A DNA stretch of 64,000 nucleotides from DASSUW01 sp963740605 (GCA_963740605.1 CAVUFC010000014.1:186001-250000); one strand, 5' to 3'. Shown: positions 1 through 9,638, counted from the first letter of the stretch. The notes: generated from the sequence alone by a model not told the origin. A program made the numbers and translations.

Positions 1-211
1 ACCCGTGGCGGAGGTTGTCGCCGTCGAGCACGTAGGCGGAGCGGCCGGCGGCGAGCAGGTGGGCCTCGACCCCCGCCGCGATCGTCGACTTGCCCGAGCC
101 CGGCAGGCCGGTCATCCAGATCGTGGCCCCGCCGTGGCCGAGCAGGTCCCACCGGCGGGCGCGGTCGATGCCCTGCTGCCAGACGACGTTGGGCGAGCGA
201 TCAGCGGGCAT
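1..211 (-). CDS. cysC: Adenylylsulfate (APS) kinase, 3' end beyond window
   Basis: The first 70 codons of an APS kinase run off the left edge of the window. The enzyme phosphorylates adenylylsulfate to PAPS with ATP. The ATG at 209-211 lies inside the last codons of cysN, an 11-base overlap, so the two are translationally coupled. The P-loop GLPGSGKST follows the typical APS-kinase lead-in (NVVWQQGIDRARRWDLLG), and the fragment ends in the conserved LDGDNLRHG segment that binds APS. The length of the full protein is unknown. It is the last gene of the cysH-tauE-cysD-cysN-cysC run that starts near 3857. Because CysH here has the iron-sulfur cysteines of APS reductases, this kinase may serve PAPS-dependent sulfation rather than reduction. 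Confidence 0.93.
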   Translation of the reverse strand, partial: MPADRSPNVVWQQGIDRARRWDLLGHGGATIWMTGLPGSGKSTIAAGVEAHLLAAGRSAYVLDGDNLRHG

Positions 212-1442
212 CGGCGATCATCCCGGCGGCGACCGTGTCGTTCGTGCCCTCGTCGATGAGGATGAAGGCGCCGGTCGTGCGGTTGTCGGCGTAGGTGTCG
301 AAGGCGAGGTCGCCGGCGCAGCGGATCGAGACGCGCGCGATGTCGTTCAGCCCGATCGAATCGCCGAGTGGCGCGCTCGCCAAGGTCGCCACGTCGAGCG
401 CCTCGTGCACGATCTCGAGCCGCACCCGCTCGCTCCGCGCCGTGTGCTTCAACAGATACCGGCCGCCGGCCCGGCCCGCGGATTCGCCCATCCAGCACAC
501 CGTCGCCTCGATGTCGCGTGCCGACTGTGGCGGCGCCGCCGCGTCGCAGATCAGGGCGCCGCGGCCCACGTCGAGCTCGTCCTCCAGCGACACGGCGACG
601 GACAGCGGCGCCGCGGCGGCGTCGAGCGGCCCGTCCGGGCCCTCCACCGCCGCCACGCGCGACCGGAGCCCGCCTCCGAGCACGACCACCTCGTCGCCCA
701 CCCGCACGACCCCGCCCGCGATCTGCCCGGCGTACGCGCGCTGCTCGCCGGAGCGGATCACGTACTGGACCGGGAGACGCAGGGGCCCGTCCGCCACGCC
801 CCCGGCAACCGGCGCGGCCTCGAGGAACTCGAGCAGCGTCGGGCCGCGGTACCAGTCCATCTGCGTCGACCGATCCACGACGTTGTCGCCGACCAGCGCG
901 GACATCGGGATGCACGTGATCTCCTCGACGTCGAGCCGCCCCGCCCACGCGCGGAACTCGGCGCAGATGCGCCGGAACACGTCCTGCTCATACGCCACGA
1001 GGTCCATCTTGTTGACGGCGAGCACGATCCGCGGGATCCGCAGCAGCCCGGCGATCGCGGCGTGCCGGCGGCTCTGCGTCAACAGCCCCTCGCGCGCATC
1101 CACGAGCACGACCGCGACGTCGGCGGTCGAGGCCCCGGTGACCATGTTGCGCGTGTACTGCGCGTGGCCGGGCGTATCGGCGATGATGAATCGCCGCCGC
1201 GGGGTCGAGAAGTGCCGGTAGGCGACATCGATCGTGATGCCCTGCTCGCGCTCGGCGCGCAGCCCGTCCGTCAGCCGCGCGAGGTCCAGCTCGGCGTCCG
1301 CGACCTGGTCGGCGAGCAGCGACTTGGAGTCGTACAAGAGCCGGCCGATCAGCGTCGACTTGCCGTCGTCGACCGAGCCGGCGGTAGCGAACCGGAGCAG
1401 CTGCGGCGAGCGCACGGAGGCGGGAGTGGCGACCGCCGTCAT
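201..1442 (-). CDS. cysN: Sulfate adenylyltransferase subunit 1 (GTPase)
   Basis: This is the large regulatory subunit of ATP sulfurylase; GTP hydrolysis drives formation of APS from ATP and sulfate by CysD. At 413 aa it is a stand-alone CysN without a fused CysC domain. G-motifs are clear: P-loop GSVDDGKS at 22-29, switch II DTPGH at 89-93, and NKMD at 144-147. EF-Tu-like beta-barrel domains follow. The start ATG shares one base with the stop of cysD (TGATG), and its 3' end overlaps cysC by 11 bases, so the three are one translational unit. Confidence 0.97.
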   Translation of the reverse strand: MTAVATPASVRSPQLLRFATAGSVDDGKSTLIGRLLYDSKSLLADQVADAELDLARLTDGLRAEREQGITIDVAYRHFSTPRRRFIIADTPGHAQYTRNMVTGASTADVAVVLVDAREGLLTQSRRHAAIAGLLRIPRIVLAVNKMDLVAYEQDVFRRICAEFRAWAGRLDVEEITCIPMSALVGDNVVDRSTQMDWYRGPTLLEFLEAAPVAGGVADGPLRLPVQYVIRSGEQRAYAGQIAGGVVRVGDEVVVLGGGLRSRVAAVEGPDGPLDAAAAPLSVAVSLEDELDVGRGALICDAAAPPQSARDIEATVCWMGESAGRAGGRYLLKHTARSERVRLEIVHEALDVATLASAPLGDSIGLNDIARVSIRCAGDLAFDTYADNRTTGAFILIDEGTNDTVAAGMIADAR

Positions 1443-2326
1443 CAGAAGTAGCCCTCGCGCTTGCGGTCCTCCATCGCGGCCTCGCTCACGCGATCGTCCG
1501 CGCGCGTCTCTCCCCGCTCGGAGATCCGCGTGGCGGCGATCTCCGCGATCACGTCATCGAGCGTCGCCGCCTTCGAGCGCACCGCGCCCGTGCACGTCAT
1601 GTCACCCACGGTGCGGTACCGCACCGACTCTACGAACCGCTCCTCGCCCTCGCGCAGCGGCAGGAACTCGCACGCCGCGTAGAGCATGCCGTCGCGCGCG
1701 AACACCTCGCGCTCGTGGGCGAAGTAGATCGACGGGATCTCCAGCTCCTCGACGCGGATGTACTCCCACACGTCGAGCTCGGTCCAGTTCGACAACGGGA
1801 ACACGCGCACGTGCTCGCCGGGGCGGATACGCCCGTTGTAGAGGCTCCACACCTCGGGCCGCTGACGGCGCGGGTCCCACTGCCCGAAGTCGTCGCGGAA
1901 CGAGAAGATCCGCTCCTTCGCGCGGGCGCGCTCCTCGTCGCGGCGCGCGCCGCCGAACGCGGCGTCGAACCCGTGCTCCTCGAGAGCGTCGAGCAGGGTC
2001 GTCGTCTGCAGCCGGTTGCGCGACGGCTCGTCGCGCACGCGCCCGCGGTCGATCGACTCCTGCACCGACGCGACCACGACGTCGGGCACACGGCGGTCCC
2101 GGAACGCGATCGCCTCCGGGAAGTTGTGGCCGGTGTCGACGTGCATGACCCCGAACGGCACGTCGGCCGGCCGGAACGCCTTCTCGGCCAAGCGCAGCAG
2201 CACGATCGAGTCCTTGCCGCCGGAGAACAGCAGCACCGGCTTCTCGAACTCGGCCGCGACCTCGCGGATGATGTGAATCGCCTCGGCCTCCAGCACCTGC
2301 AGGTGAGTCGCGGTGCCGACGGTCAC
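1442..2326 (-). CDS. cysD: Sulfate adenylyltransferase subunit 2
   Basis: This is the catalytic subunit of ATP sulfurylase, 294 aa, usual for the family. It carries the PP-loop SGGKDS at 35-40 of the ATP-pyrophosphatase fold, the downstream GGARRDEERARAKERIFS stretch and the family-typical C-terminus ending KREGYF. It overlaps the upstream permease gene by four bases (ATGA) and cysN by one base. It works as a heterodimer with CysN in the cytosol. Confidence 0.97.
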   Translation of the reverse strand: MTVGTATHLQVLEAEAIHIIREVAAEFEKPVLLFSGGKDSIVLLRLAEKAFRPADVPFGVMHVDTGHNFPEAIAFRDRRVPDVVVASVQESIDRGRVRDEPSRNRLQTTTLLDALEEHGFDAAFGGARRDEERARAKERIFSFRDDFGQWDPRRQRPEVWSLYNGRIRPGEHVRVFPLSNWTELDVWEYIRVEELEIPSIYFAHEREVFARDGMLYAACEFLPLREGEERFVESVRYRTVGDMTCTGAVRSKAATLDDVIAEIAATRISERGETRADDRVSEAAMEDRKREGYF

Positions 2327-3216
2327 GACGGCACCTGCACGGGCCGCGGGTGGCTACGCCGCCTCAACACCGCTCCGCAGATCACGAGGATCAGCAGCGG
2401 AATCCCGATCAGGCCGGCGGCCGGGATGTCGAGCCCCGCCTTCCCGAGCAGCGCCAGGCTCGACGCGAACATCACGGTCCCGAGTGCGAGGCGCAGCCAC
2501 TGCTGCGGCAGCAGCGTCGAGAGATGCGTGCCGATCCACACGCCCGGGACGGAGCCGATCAGGATCGTCCCGGCGAGTCCGTAGTCGATGTTGCCCGAGA
2601 ACATGTGCGCGATCGCGGCCACCCACAGCAGCACGGCGGCGTGGACGACGTCGGTGCCGACCACGCGATGGGGTGTGAGCCGGAAGTAGAGGATCAGTCC
2701 GATCGCGATCAGCGTGCCCGATCCCGCGGACGTGATGCCGAGCACGAACCCGACCGACCCGCCGAGCGCGGCGGCGACGATCTTGTCCTTGGTGCTCATC
2801 ACGAACGCGCGCCGCTCGCGCGCCTCCGCGTCGGTGATCACCAGCACGCGCAGCAGCACCACGGTGCCGGTGAGCAGCAGCGCGGTGCCGATCGCGATCA
2901 GCATGAACGTGTCGAACCCGTCGCCCCACTCGTCGCGCAGCTTGTCGAGCAACCAGACGCCGAGCAGCGCGCCCGGGCAGGAGCCGACCGCCAGCCACAA
3001 CGCCATCCGCGGGAACACGGTGCCCTTGCGGAAGTGCTGCCAGCCGCCGACCGTCTTGGTGACCGCGGCGTACGCGAGATCGGTGCCGACGGCCACGACC
3101 GGCTTGATGCCGAACACGAGGATGAGCAGCGGCGTCATCAGCGAGCCGCCGCCCATGCCGGTCATTCCGACGAGGATGCCCACGCCGAGGCCGAAGAGGA
3201 TGAGCGCGGGATCCAT
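2323..3216 (-). CDS. TauE/SafE-family membrane transporter
   Basis: This 297-aa polytopic membrane protein belongs to the TauE/SafE family of sulfite/organosulfonate exporters and sulfate-related permeases. The start shows the family's glycine-rich first helix (GVGILVGMTGMGGGSLMTPLL, roughly residues 11-31), with a second, related half after about residue 150 (GGSVGFVLGITSAGSGTLIAIG). It sits between cysH and cysD with one- and four-base overlaps, so it is almost certainly a sulfur-anion transporter of this pathway. Whether it imports sulfate or exports sulfite cannot be read from the sequence. Confidence 0.9.
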   Translation of the reverse strand: MDPALILFGLGVGILVGMTGMGGGSLMTPLLILVFGIKPVVAVGTDLAYAAVTKTVGGWQHFRKGTVFPRMALWLAVGSCPGALLGVWLLDKLRDEWGDGFDTFMLIAIGTALLLTGTVVLLRVLVITDAEARERRAFVMSTKDKIVAAALGGSVGFVLGITSAGSGTLIAIGLILYFRLTPHRVVGTDVVHAAVLLWVAAIAHMFSGNIDYGLAGTILIGSVPGVWIGTHLSTLLPQQWLRLALGTVMFASSLALLGKAGLDIPAAGLIGIPLLILVICGAVLRRRSHPRPVQVPS

Positions 3217-3857
3217 CAGCTACCGGGGAGGTGCAGGCCGCACTCGATCTTGTCGGTGCCGGCCCAGCGGCCGTCGCGGCCACCGCCCGCGACGGTGCAG
3301 TGCGTGCAGCCGATCGACTCGTACCCGCGGTCGTGCAACGGGTGGTAGGGCACGTCGTGGTCGGCGATGTAGCGCCACACGTCCGTCTCGCTCCAGTCGG
3401 CCAGCGGCGCGCACTTGAGCTTGCCGGGATGGCCTTCGTCGGGCGCGAGCTTGGCCGTGCCGGCCCGCGTCGGGGACTGGTCGCGCCGCAGGCCGGTGAT
3501 CCAGGCGTCGACCTCGCTCAGCGCCCGCTCGAGCGGCTCGACCTTGCGCATGCCGCAGCAGGCGTCCGGGTCGCGCTGCCACAGCCCGTCGATCCACTCG
3601 CCGCGGTACACGTCGATCTCGACGTCGTAGCGCTCCTCGATCCGCCGCCACGTCTCGTACGTCTCGGGGAACAGGACGCCGGTGTCGAGCGTGAAGACGC
3701 GCGCGCCCGGCTCGATCGCCAGCAGCATGTCGAGGATCACCGACGCCTCCTTCTGGAACGAGCAGGCGACGTACAGGCGCGGGTGGAACTCGTCCACGAC
3801 GTGGGCGAGAACCTCCTGCGCGCTCAGGGACTCCAAGTCCGGCGGGGCGGCACGCAC
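3216..3857 (-). CDS. cysH: Phosphoadenylyl/adenylyl-sulfate reductase
   Basis: This 213-aa thioredoxin-dependent reductase produces sulfite from activated sulfate. It has the CC...CxxC cysteines (DACCGMRKVEPL and IGCTHCT) that ligate a 4Fe-4S cluster in APS reductases, plus the catalytic C-terminal ECGLH motif. The cysteine pairs favour APS rather than PAPS as substrate; that assignment rests on family knowledge. The start is GTG; only 19 bases separate it from the ABC permease gene upstream, so a cys promoter would have to lie inside that gene, or the genes are co-transcribed. It is the first gene of the cys cluster. Confidence 0.94.
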   Translation of the reverse strand: MRAAPPDLESLSAQEVLAHVVDEFHPRLYVACSFQKEASVILDMLLAIEPGARVFTLDTGVLFPETYETWRRIEERYDVEIDVYRGEWIDGLWQRDPDACCGMRKVEPLERALSEVDAWITGLRRDQSPTRAGTAKLAPDEGHPGKLKCAPLADWSETDVWRYIADHDVPYHPLHDRGYESIGCTHCTVAGGGRDGRWAGTDKIECGLHLPGS

Positions 3858-3876
3858 GGCCGCACAGGTTAGCCGC

Positions 3877-6423
3877 CTACTCGGTTGTCACCGCCCTCAG
3901 CACGTCGACCTTCGCGGCCCTGCGGGCGGGCGGGAACGCGGCCAGCACGCCGGCGATCCCCGCGAGGATGAAGACCACGATCAGCGCGGCGATCGGCAGC
4001 GTGAACACGAAGCCGTCGGCCGCCAGCGGGCGGGACACGATCAGCGCGAACACGATGCCCAGCACGGTGCCGAGCACCGCGCCGATCGCGGCGGTGATCA
4101 CCGACTCGGCACGGATCATCCGCTTCACCTGCCGCTTGGACATGCCCACGGCGCGCAGCATCCCGAGCTCACGCGTGCGCTCGTGCACCGACAGGGCGAG
4201 CGTGTTGACGATGCCGAGCAGCGCGATGATCACGGACAGCGCCAGCAGGGCGTAGATCAGCGTGACCAGCCCGTTGACGCCCTTGTTCTGCTCGTCCTTG
4301 AAGTCCTGGATCGTCTGCGGCTTGGCGGTCGGGAACGGCTTCAGCGCCTGATCCTCGGCGCGCTTGAGCTGTTCGGCATCGGTGCCCGGCTGCGAGACCA
4401 CCAGCGCGAACGCGACGTCCGTGGACTCCCAGTCGTTCACGAGCGACTCGTTGGACACCGTGACGTCGCCGATCATTCCCACCTGCGTGTCGTAGGTGCC
4501 GGCGATCTCGTACGTGACCTTCTTGCCGCGCGGCGTGAGCATCGAGATGCTGTCGCCGACCTTCACGTTGTGGCTGTCGGCCCAGTCCTGGCTGACGATC
4601 GCCTGGCTCGAGGTGAGGTTCGACAGCACGTCCTGGGAGCCGTTCTTCCACTCGAGCGACAGCGCGTCGGCGACCGTCTCCGGATCGACGCCGGTCACGC
4701 CGAGGTTCTTGTTGTCGCTGAGGAGCTTGCCGGTCTCGAAGCGGATCGGTGAGACGCCGCTGACGCCGTCGACCTTGCGGAGGTCGTCGACGACGCCGTT
4801 CGGCAGCGGCGAGAAACCGTCCTGGTGGGTGACGATGCCGGCGGCGCGGACCTGCTTGTCGATGCCCTCGTCGATCGTCGCGCGGATGCCCGCGGCGAAG
4901 ATCGCCACGAACACGACGAGCGCGACCCCGATCATCAGCGCCGAGGCCGTGACCGCGGTGCGCTGCGGCTGGCGGCGGGCGTTCTCGGTGGCGAGATGGC
5001 CGGTCAGACCGGGCAGCGGCTTGCCGACGATGGCGCTCAGCGGGCGCACCAGCGTCGGCGCGAGCAGCGCGAAGCCGAACATCATCAGCACGGCGCCGAA
5101 GCCCAGCAGCGAGGCGGTGGCGCTGGCGTTGCCGGGATCGCCGAACAGCGCGTACAGCAGGATCGCAAGACCGACGAGCTCAACCCCCGCGGCGACGAAG
5201 ATCCGGCGCTTGCGGACCCGGCCGGTGCCGGGCGTGGCGGCCTCGCGCATGGCCTCGACGGGCTGGATGCGCGTGGCGCGGCGCGCCGGGACGAAGCCGG
5301 ACACCAGCGTGGTGATCACGCCGACGAGCAGGCCGACGATGATCGTCCGCGTGTGCAGCTGGATGCTCGTGCTGCCGAGCTCGAGGCCGAACGCGCCGAA
5401 CAGCGCGCGCAGCGCGGGCGCGATCAGCAGGCCGAGCGCGATGCCGACGATCGACGCCCCGAGGCCGATCACGAACGATTCGGCCATCACGGACGTCAGC
5501 ACCTGACGGCGCGACGCGCCGAGCGTGCGGAACAGCGCGAACTCGCGCGTCCGCTGCGCGACGGTGACGGTGAAGGTGTTGAAGATGAGGAAGCTGCCGA
5601 CCAGCAGTGCGACGCCGGCGAACACGAGCAGCGCGGTGCGGATGAAGCCGAGCGCGTCCGACAGGTCCTGCGCCTGCTTCTCGGCCTGCTCCTTGCCGGT
5701 GCGGACGGCGAAGTCCTTGCTGCCGAGCTCCTTGACGATCGCCGCCTTGAGCTGCTCCGGCGACGTCCCGCTCTTGGCGGCGACGGAGATGTCGTCGTAG
5801 CCGTCGTGGCCGGTCACGCGCTGCGCCTCGGGGAGCGTGAAGACGACGAGCCGCGAGCCGGCGAGGTTCTCGGAGTCGCCGAGCGTCGCGACGCCGGAGA
5901 CCGTGTACTGCGTGGCCGGGGCCTGGCCCTGGACCGTGACCGTGTCGCCCTTGTGGAAGTCGTACTTGTCGGCCGTCGCCTTGTCGATCGCGACCTCGCC
6001 ATCGCTGGACGGCGGGCCGCCCTCCTTGTAGTCGAACGGGTCGAAGCGCTTCGGCGGGGCGGTGATGCCGATCGTCGGCGGGCCGTTGGAGAGGATCGGA
6101 TCGCCCTTGCGGTCGAGCAGCGTCACGTCGTTGGAGACCGAGCCGAACGCCTCCTCGACGCCCGGCACCGACTGCACGCGCGCGAGCGTGTCCTTGGGCA
6201 TCGTCGGCGGCTGCGCGAAGTCCTCTTCGACGGCGAGGCGCGCCTGCACCGAGACGTCGGTGCCCTTCTGCGTGCGCTCGAACAGATCCTTGAACGAGGC
6301 ATCGATGGTGTCCGTGAAGACGAACGTCCCCGCCACGAAGGCGACGCCGATGACGACGGCGAAGCCCGTGAGTGCGGTGCGAAGCTTCCGGGCCCCGAGG
6401 CCCTTCAGCGCGACCTTGAGCAA
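3877..6423 (-). CDS. FtsX-type ABC transporter permease
   Basis: This 848-aa permease has two FtsX/MacB-like membrane units separated by large extracytoplasmic domains. A helix near residues 15-37 is followed by a periplasmic-type domain to about 255, a group of membrane helices to about 510, a second external domain, and three helices in the last 130 residues. The start is TTG immediately after the ATPase stop (TAG-TTG), with no spacer. With the adjacent ATPase it forms an exporter or lipoprotein/antibiotic-peptide type transporter. Substrate is not identifiable. A palindrome upstream of the pair suggests control by the neighbouring two-component system. Confidence 0.92.
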   Translation of the reverse strand: MLKVALKGLGARKLRTALTGFAVVIGVAFVAGTFVFTDTIDASFKDLFERTQKGTDVSVQARLAVEEDFAQPPTMPKDTLARVQSVPGVEEAFGSVSNDVTLLDRKGDPILSNGPPTIGITAPPKRFDPFDYKEGGPPSSDGEVAIDKATADKYDFHKGDTVTVQGQAPATQYTVSGVATLGDSENLAGSRLVVFTLPEAQRVTGHDGYDDISVAAKSGTSPEQLKAAIVKELGSKDFAVRTGKEQAEKQAQDLSDALGFIRTALLVFAGVALLVGSFLIFNTFTVTVAQRTREFALFRTLGASRRQVLTSVMAESFVIGLGASIVGIALGLLIAPALRALFGAFGLELGSTSIQLHTRTIIVGLLVGVITTLVSGFVPARRATRIQPVEAMREAATPGTGRVRKRRIFVAAGVELVGLAILLYALFGDPGNASATASLLGFGAVLMMFGFALLAPTLVRPLSAIVGKPLPGLTGHLATENARRQPQRTAVTASALMIGVALVVFVAIFAAGIRATIDEGIDKQVRAAGIVTHQDGFSPLPNGVVDDLRKVDGVSGVSPIRFETGKLLSDNKNLGVTGVDPETVADALSLEWKNGSQDVLSNLTSSQAIVSQDWADSHNVKVGDSISMLTPRGKKVTYEIAGTYDTQVGMIGDVTVSNESLVNDWESTDVAFALVVSQPGTDAEQLKRAEDQALKPFPTAKPQTIQDFKDEQNKGVNGLVTLIYALLALSVIIALLGIVNTLALSVHERTRELGMLRAVGMSKRQVKRMIRAESVITAAIGAVLGTVLGIVFALIVSRPLAADGFVFTLPIAALIVVFILAGIAGVLAAFPPARRAAKVDVLRAVTTE

Positions 6424-7173
6424 CTAGGCCACCGCCTTCATCAGGTCGAGGACGCCCTCCGTGGTCTCACCGGCGCCGTCGTGCACGATCCGGCCGTCGC
6501 TGAGCACGACGATGCGGTCGGCCACCGAGGCAGCGTGCGCGTCGTGCGTGACCATGACGACCGTCTGGCCGAAGTCGTCGACCGCGTGGCGCAGCAGACC
6601 CAGAACCTCGTCGGACGACTTGGAGTCCAGGTTGCCGGTCGGCTCGTCGGCGAACACCACCGCCGGGCGGTGGATCAGCGCGCGCGCCACGGCGACGCGC
6701 TGCTGCTGGCCACCGGACAGCTCCGACGGCCGGTGCGTGAGGCGGTCACCGAGCCCGACGGCGGCGATCAGCGTGTCGTGCCACTCCTTGTCGGGCTTCT
6801 TCCCGGCCAGCGTGAGCGGCAGGACGATGTTCTCCTCAGCGGTGAGGACCGGTACGAGGTTGAAGGCCTGGAAGACGAAACCGAGACGATCGCGGCGCAG
6901 CCGCGTCAGGCCCTTGTCGTCGAGATGGGCGAGCTCGTTGCCGTCGACGACGACCGAGCCCGAGCTTGGCTTGTCGAGCCCGGCGAGCAGATGCATGAGC
7001 GTGGACTTGCCGGAGCCGGAGGGGCCCATGATCGCGGCGAACTGGCCGCTGGGGAACCCGGTCGTGACACCGCGGAGGGCGTGCACCGCGGTCTCGCCCT
7101 CGCCGTAGACGCGAGAGAGCTCAGTCGTGCTGACGATCGTGGCCGAGGATGAGTCGCTCATACCCGGCAGCAT
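6424..7173 (-). CDS. ABC transporter ATP-binding protein (LolD/MacB type)
   Basis: This 249-aa nucleotide-binding subunit has Walker A (GPSGSGKST), Q-loop region (GFVFQAFNLVP), signature (LSGGQQQR), Walker B (VVFADEPTGNLD) and H-loop (VMVTHD). The LolD/MacB subfamily is shown by the NLD after Walker B and by the FtsX partner directly downstream. An alternative ATG four codons in (7161, MSDSSS) is equally plausible, as neither start has a strong ribosome binding site. It lies 46 bases downstream of the 18-bp palindrome at 7220-7237. Confidence 0.95.
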   Translation of the reverse strand: MLPGMSDSSSATIVSTTELSRVYGEGETAVHALRGVTTGFPSGQFAAIMGPSGSGKSTLMHLLAGLDKPSSGSVVVDGNELAHLDDKGLTRLRRDRLGFVFQAFNLVPVLTAEENIVLPLTLAGKKPDKEWHDTLIAAVGLGDRLTHRPSELSGGQQQRVAVARALIHRPAVVFADEPTGNLDSKSSDEVLGLLRHAVDDFGQTVVMVTHDAHAASVADRIVVLSDGRIVHDGAGETTEGVLDLMKAVA

Positions 7174-7219
7174 GGTTCAGGGCCCTGAAGACGGACGTGC
7201 GGCTGCTACGTAAAGTCAG

Positions 7220-7237
7220 GGTACGGCTAGCCGTACC
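7220..7237. promoter_or_regulatory. 18-bp perfect palindrome, candidate response-regulator operator
   Basis: The sequence is GGTACGGCTAGCCGTACC, fully self-complementary. It starts 46 bases upstream of the ABC ATPase start and touches the stop codon of the response regulator. A 15/18 match lies at 10020-10037 in front of the two-component operon. Placement before both operons suggests the binding site of the LuxR-type regulator encoded between them; that is inference. Confidence 0.6.
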
Positions 7238-7899
7238 TATGCCTTGAGGTAGGCGAGCACCGCGAGCACGCGGCGGTGATCCTCGACCGTCGGCGTGAGG
7301 TCGAGCTTCGAGAAGATCGAGGTCACGTGCTTCTCGACGGCGCGCTCGGTCACGACCAGCGCCTCGGCGATCGCGTTGTTGGAGCGACCCTCGGCCATCA
7401 GGCCGAGCACCTCGCGCTCGCGCGCGGTCAGCGCGTCGAGCGGATCCTCGCGGCGGCGGCGCCCGAGCAGCAGCGCGACGACCTCGGGATCGAGCGCCGA
7501 GCCGCCGCCGGCGACGCGGCGCACCGCGTCGGTGAACGTATCCACGTCGGCGACGCGGTCCTTCAGCAGGTAGCCGGTGCGCTCGGTGGACTCCGACAGG
7601 AGCTCGAGCGCGTAGGCCTCCTCGACGTACTGGGAGAGGACGAGCACGGCGGTGTCGGGATGATCCGCGCGGATGCGGTGCGCGGCGCGCAGGCCCTCGT
7701 CGGTGTGCGTGGGCGGCATCCGCACGTCGACGACCGCGACGTCGGGCCGGTGGGCGCCGACCTTGCGCAGCAGGTCCTCGGCGTCACCGGCCTGACCGGC
7801 GACCTCGAAACCGGACTCTTCGAGCAGCCGCGAGAGGCCCTCGCGCAGCAGCACGGAGTCGTCGGCGATCACTACGCGAAGGGTGGGAGCGTCACTCAT
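7237..7899 (-). CDS. LuxR/NarL-family response regulator
   Basis: This 220-aa regulator has an N-terminal receiver (acidic pair near D13-D14, phospho-acceptor D58 in VVDVRMPP, Thr/Ser and Lys in VLVLSQY and YLLKDR) and a C-terminal LuxR helix-turn-helix (LTAREREVLGLMAEGRSNNAIAE, then VEKHVTSIFSKL). It overlaps the histidine kinase by four bases (ATGA) and is its obvious DNA-binding partner. The ABC exporter downstream is its likely target. Confidence 0.95.
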   Translation of the reverse strand: MSDAPTLRVVIADDSVLLREGLSRLLEESGFEVAGQAGDAEDLLRKVGAHRPDVAVVDVRMPPTHTDEGLRAAHRIRADHPDTAVLVLSQYVEEAYALELLSESTERTGYLLKDRVADVDTFTDAVRRVAGGGSALDPEVVALLLGRRRREDPLDALTAREREVLGLMAEGRSNNAIAEALVVTERAVEKHVTSIFSKLDLTPTVEDHRRVLAVLAYLKA

Positions 7900-9638
7900 A
7901 CGGGGATCTCTGCCCGGAGCCTAGTGCCAGACCCGGCGGGCGAGTCAAGCTCCATACTCCCATCTAATGCGGACACGCGGTCTGCGAGTCCCCGCAGACC
8001 CGACCCGCGACCCGGATCGGCACCGCCGATTCCGTCGTCGGCGATCTCTACCACGGCGTGCCCGTTGTAGCGGCTCACGCGCACCGTGGCCTGGCTGGCG
8101 TGGGCGTACTTGACGACGTTGGTGAGCGCCTCGGCAACCACGAAATAGGCGGCCGCCTCGATCGGCTCGGGCAGCGGGTCCTCGGGGATCTCGGTCAGCT
8201 CCACGGCGATCGGCGCCCGCCCCGCGAGCGCCTCGAGCGCCGGCCCGAGGCCGCGGTCGGACAGGATCGCCGGGTGGATGCCGCGTGCGAGCTCGCGCAG
8301 CTCGCCGAGCGCCAGCGTGAGCTCCTCCTGGGCGCCGTTGAGCAGCTCGTTGGCCCGGTCGGGGTCCGCGTGGAGCTTGCCCTGGGCGAGCCGCAGCGTC
8401 AGCGACAGGGCGACGAGGCGCTGCTGGGCGCCGTCGTGCAGGTTGCGCTCGAGCCGGCGGCGCTCCTGCGTCCCGGCCTCGACGATCCGGGCGCGCGAGG
8501 TGCGCAGCTCCTCGACGCGGGCGCGCAACTGGGCTTGCAGACGCTCGTTCTCCATCGCGAGGCCGGCGGCGGCGGCGACCGAGCGGAGCAGCTCGGGCTC
8601 CGCGTTGAGCGTCGAGTCGTGCACTATCGCGCCCACACGGCGGCCCTCGCGCTCGACGGGTGTCCACGACTGCACCGCGTCGGACGGGAGCGCGACCACG
8701 TGGCCGTCGGAGTCCACCCACTTCTTCTTGTCCTCGAGCCAGAACACGAGGTCGAGCGAGCGGTCGCCGAGCGCGTCGGCGAGGCGGCAGCGCAGCGACC
8801 CGGTGCCAGGCGCCTCGCCGAGTGCGAGAAGCAGCTCCGACACCGCGCCGGCGCGGATCAAGCCGCTGCGCACGATGCTGAACAGGAACACCCACGGGAC
8901 AGAGGCGAAGACGAACAGGCCGGCGGTGCTGAGCGCGTCGGTCGCGCCGGACACGCCGGCGGCGTCGGTCCCGAGCGCGCCGGCGAGCAGCACGAGCATG
9001 ACGACGCCCGACCACAGCACCGGGGCGAGCGCGCGCCGCTGCGGCGCCGTGGCCGCCCTCCAGCGCCGCAGCAGGATGACCAGCACAACGGCGACGATCG
9101 CGACGCCGAGCACCGACGTGATGCCGTTGAAGATGTCGCGCAGGTTGTCGTTGTGCTCGATCAGCAGCGCCGACTCGGGGCAGCCGTCGCAGGGCATGTC
9201 CGGGCTGAAGCCCCACAGCAGTTGCGGCAGCGGGCCGAGCACCGCGAGCACATAGCCGGCCGCGAGCAGTCGAGCATGCCACGGGCGCTCGAGCCGCCCG
9301 TCGGGATACGCGACCACCATGTGGGCGAACACGACGAAGTAGAGGCTCGAGAGCAGGACCCCGAGGGTGAAGACGATCTGGTTGTCGGACGCGGTGAGGA
9401 CACCGAGCGCGAACGTGAACCCGACCGCCGCCATCAAGGCGCCGAACCGGTTGGTCGGGCGTCGCCACCACGCATACAGGCCGGTGCCGATGAACGACCA
9501 GCAGATCACCAGCCCGATGACGATCGACAGGCCGGGGCGGCTGATGTGGTCCGATGAGGCGACGAGCGCCGCTGCCGCGGCGCCGACGATGACGCCCGCG
9601 AACGCCACGCTGACCAGCGCGCGGCGCAGGCCCGTCAA
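7896..9638 (-). CDS. Membrane sensor histidine kinase (HisKA_3 type)
   Basis: This 580-aa kinase has an N-terminal half of about eight hydrophobic helices (to roughly residue 275), a poorly conserved linker or GAF-like stretch, a coiled segment, and the HisKA_3 phospho-acceptor box ERNLHDGAQQRLV with His near residue 401. The GHKL ATPase follows (N-box VVAEALTNVVKYAHAS, G1 EIADDGIGG, G2 GSGLRGLADR). This is the NarX/DesK class that pairs with LuxR-type regulators. It overlaps both flanking receiver genes by four bases. The signal sensed is not evident. Confidence 0.94.
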   Translation of the reverse strand: MTGLRRALVSVAFAGVIVGAAAAALVASSDHISRPGLSIVIGLVICWSFIGTGLYAWWRRPTNRFGALMAAVGFTFALGVLTASDNQIVFTLGVLLSSLYFVVFAHMVVAYPDGRLERPWHARLLAAGYVLAVLGPLPQLLWGFSPDMPCDGCPESALLIEHNDNLRDIFNGITSVLGVAIVAVVLVILLRRWRAATAPQRRALAPVLWSGVVMLVLLAGALGTDAAGVSGATDALSTAGLFVFASVPWVFLFSIVRSGLIRAGAVSELLLALGEAPGTGSLRCRLADALGDRSLDLVFWLEDKKKWVDSDGHVVALPSDAVQSWTPVEREGRRVGAIVHDSTLNAEPELLRSVAAAAGLAMENERLQAQLRARVEELRTSRARIVEAGTQERRRLERNLHDGAQQRLVALSLTLRLAQGKLHADPDRANELLNGAQEELTLALGELRELARGIHPAILSDRGLGPALEALAGRAPIAVELTEIPEDPLPEPIEAAAYFVVAEALTNVVKYAHASQATVRVSRYNGHAVVEIADDGIGGADPGRGSGLRGLADRVSALDGSMELDSPAGSGTRLRAEIPV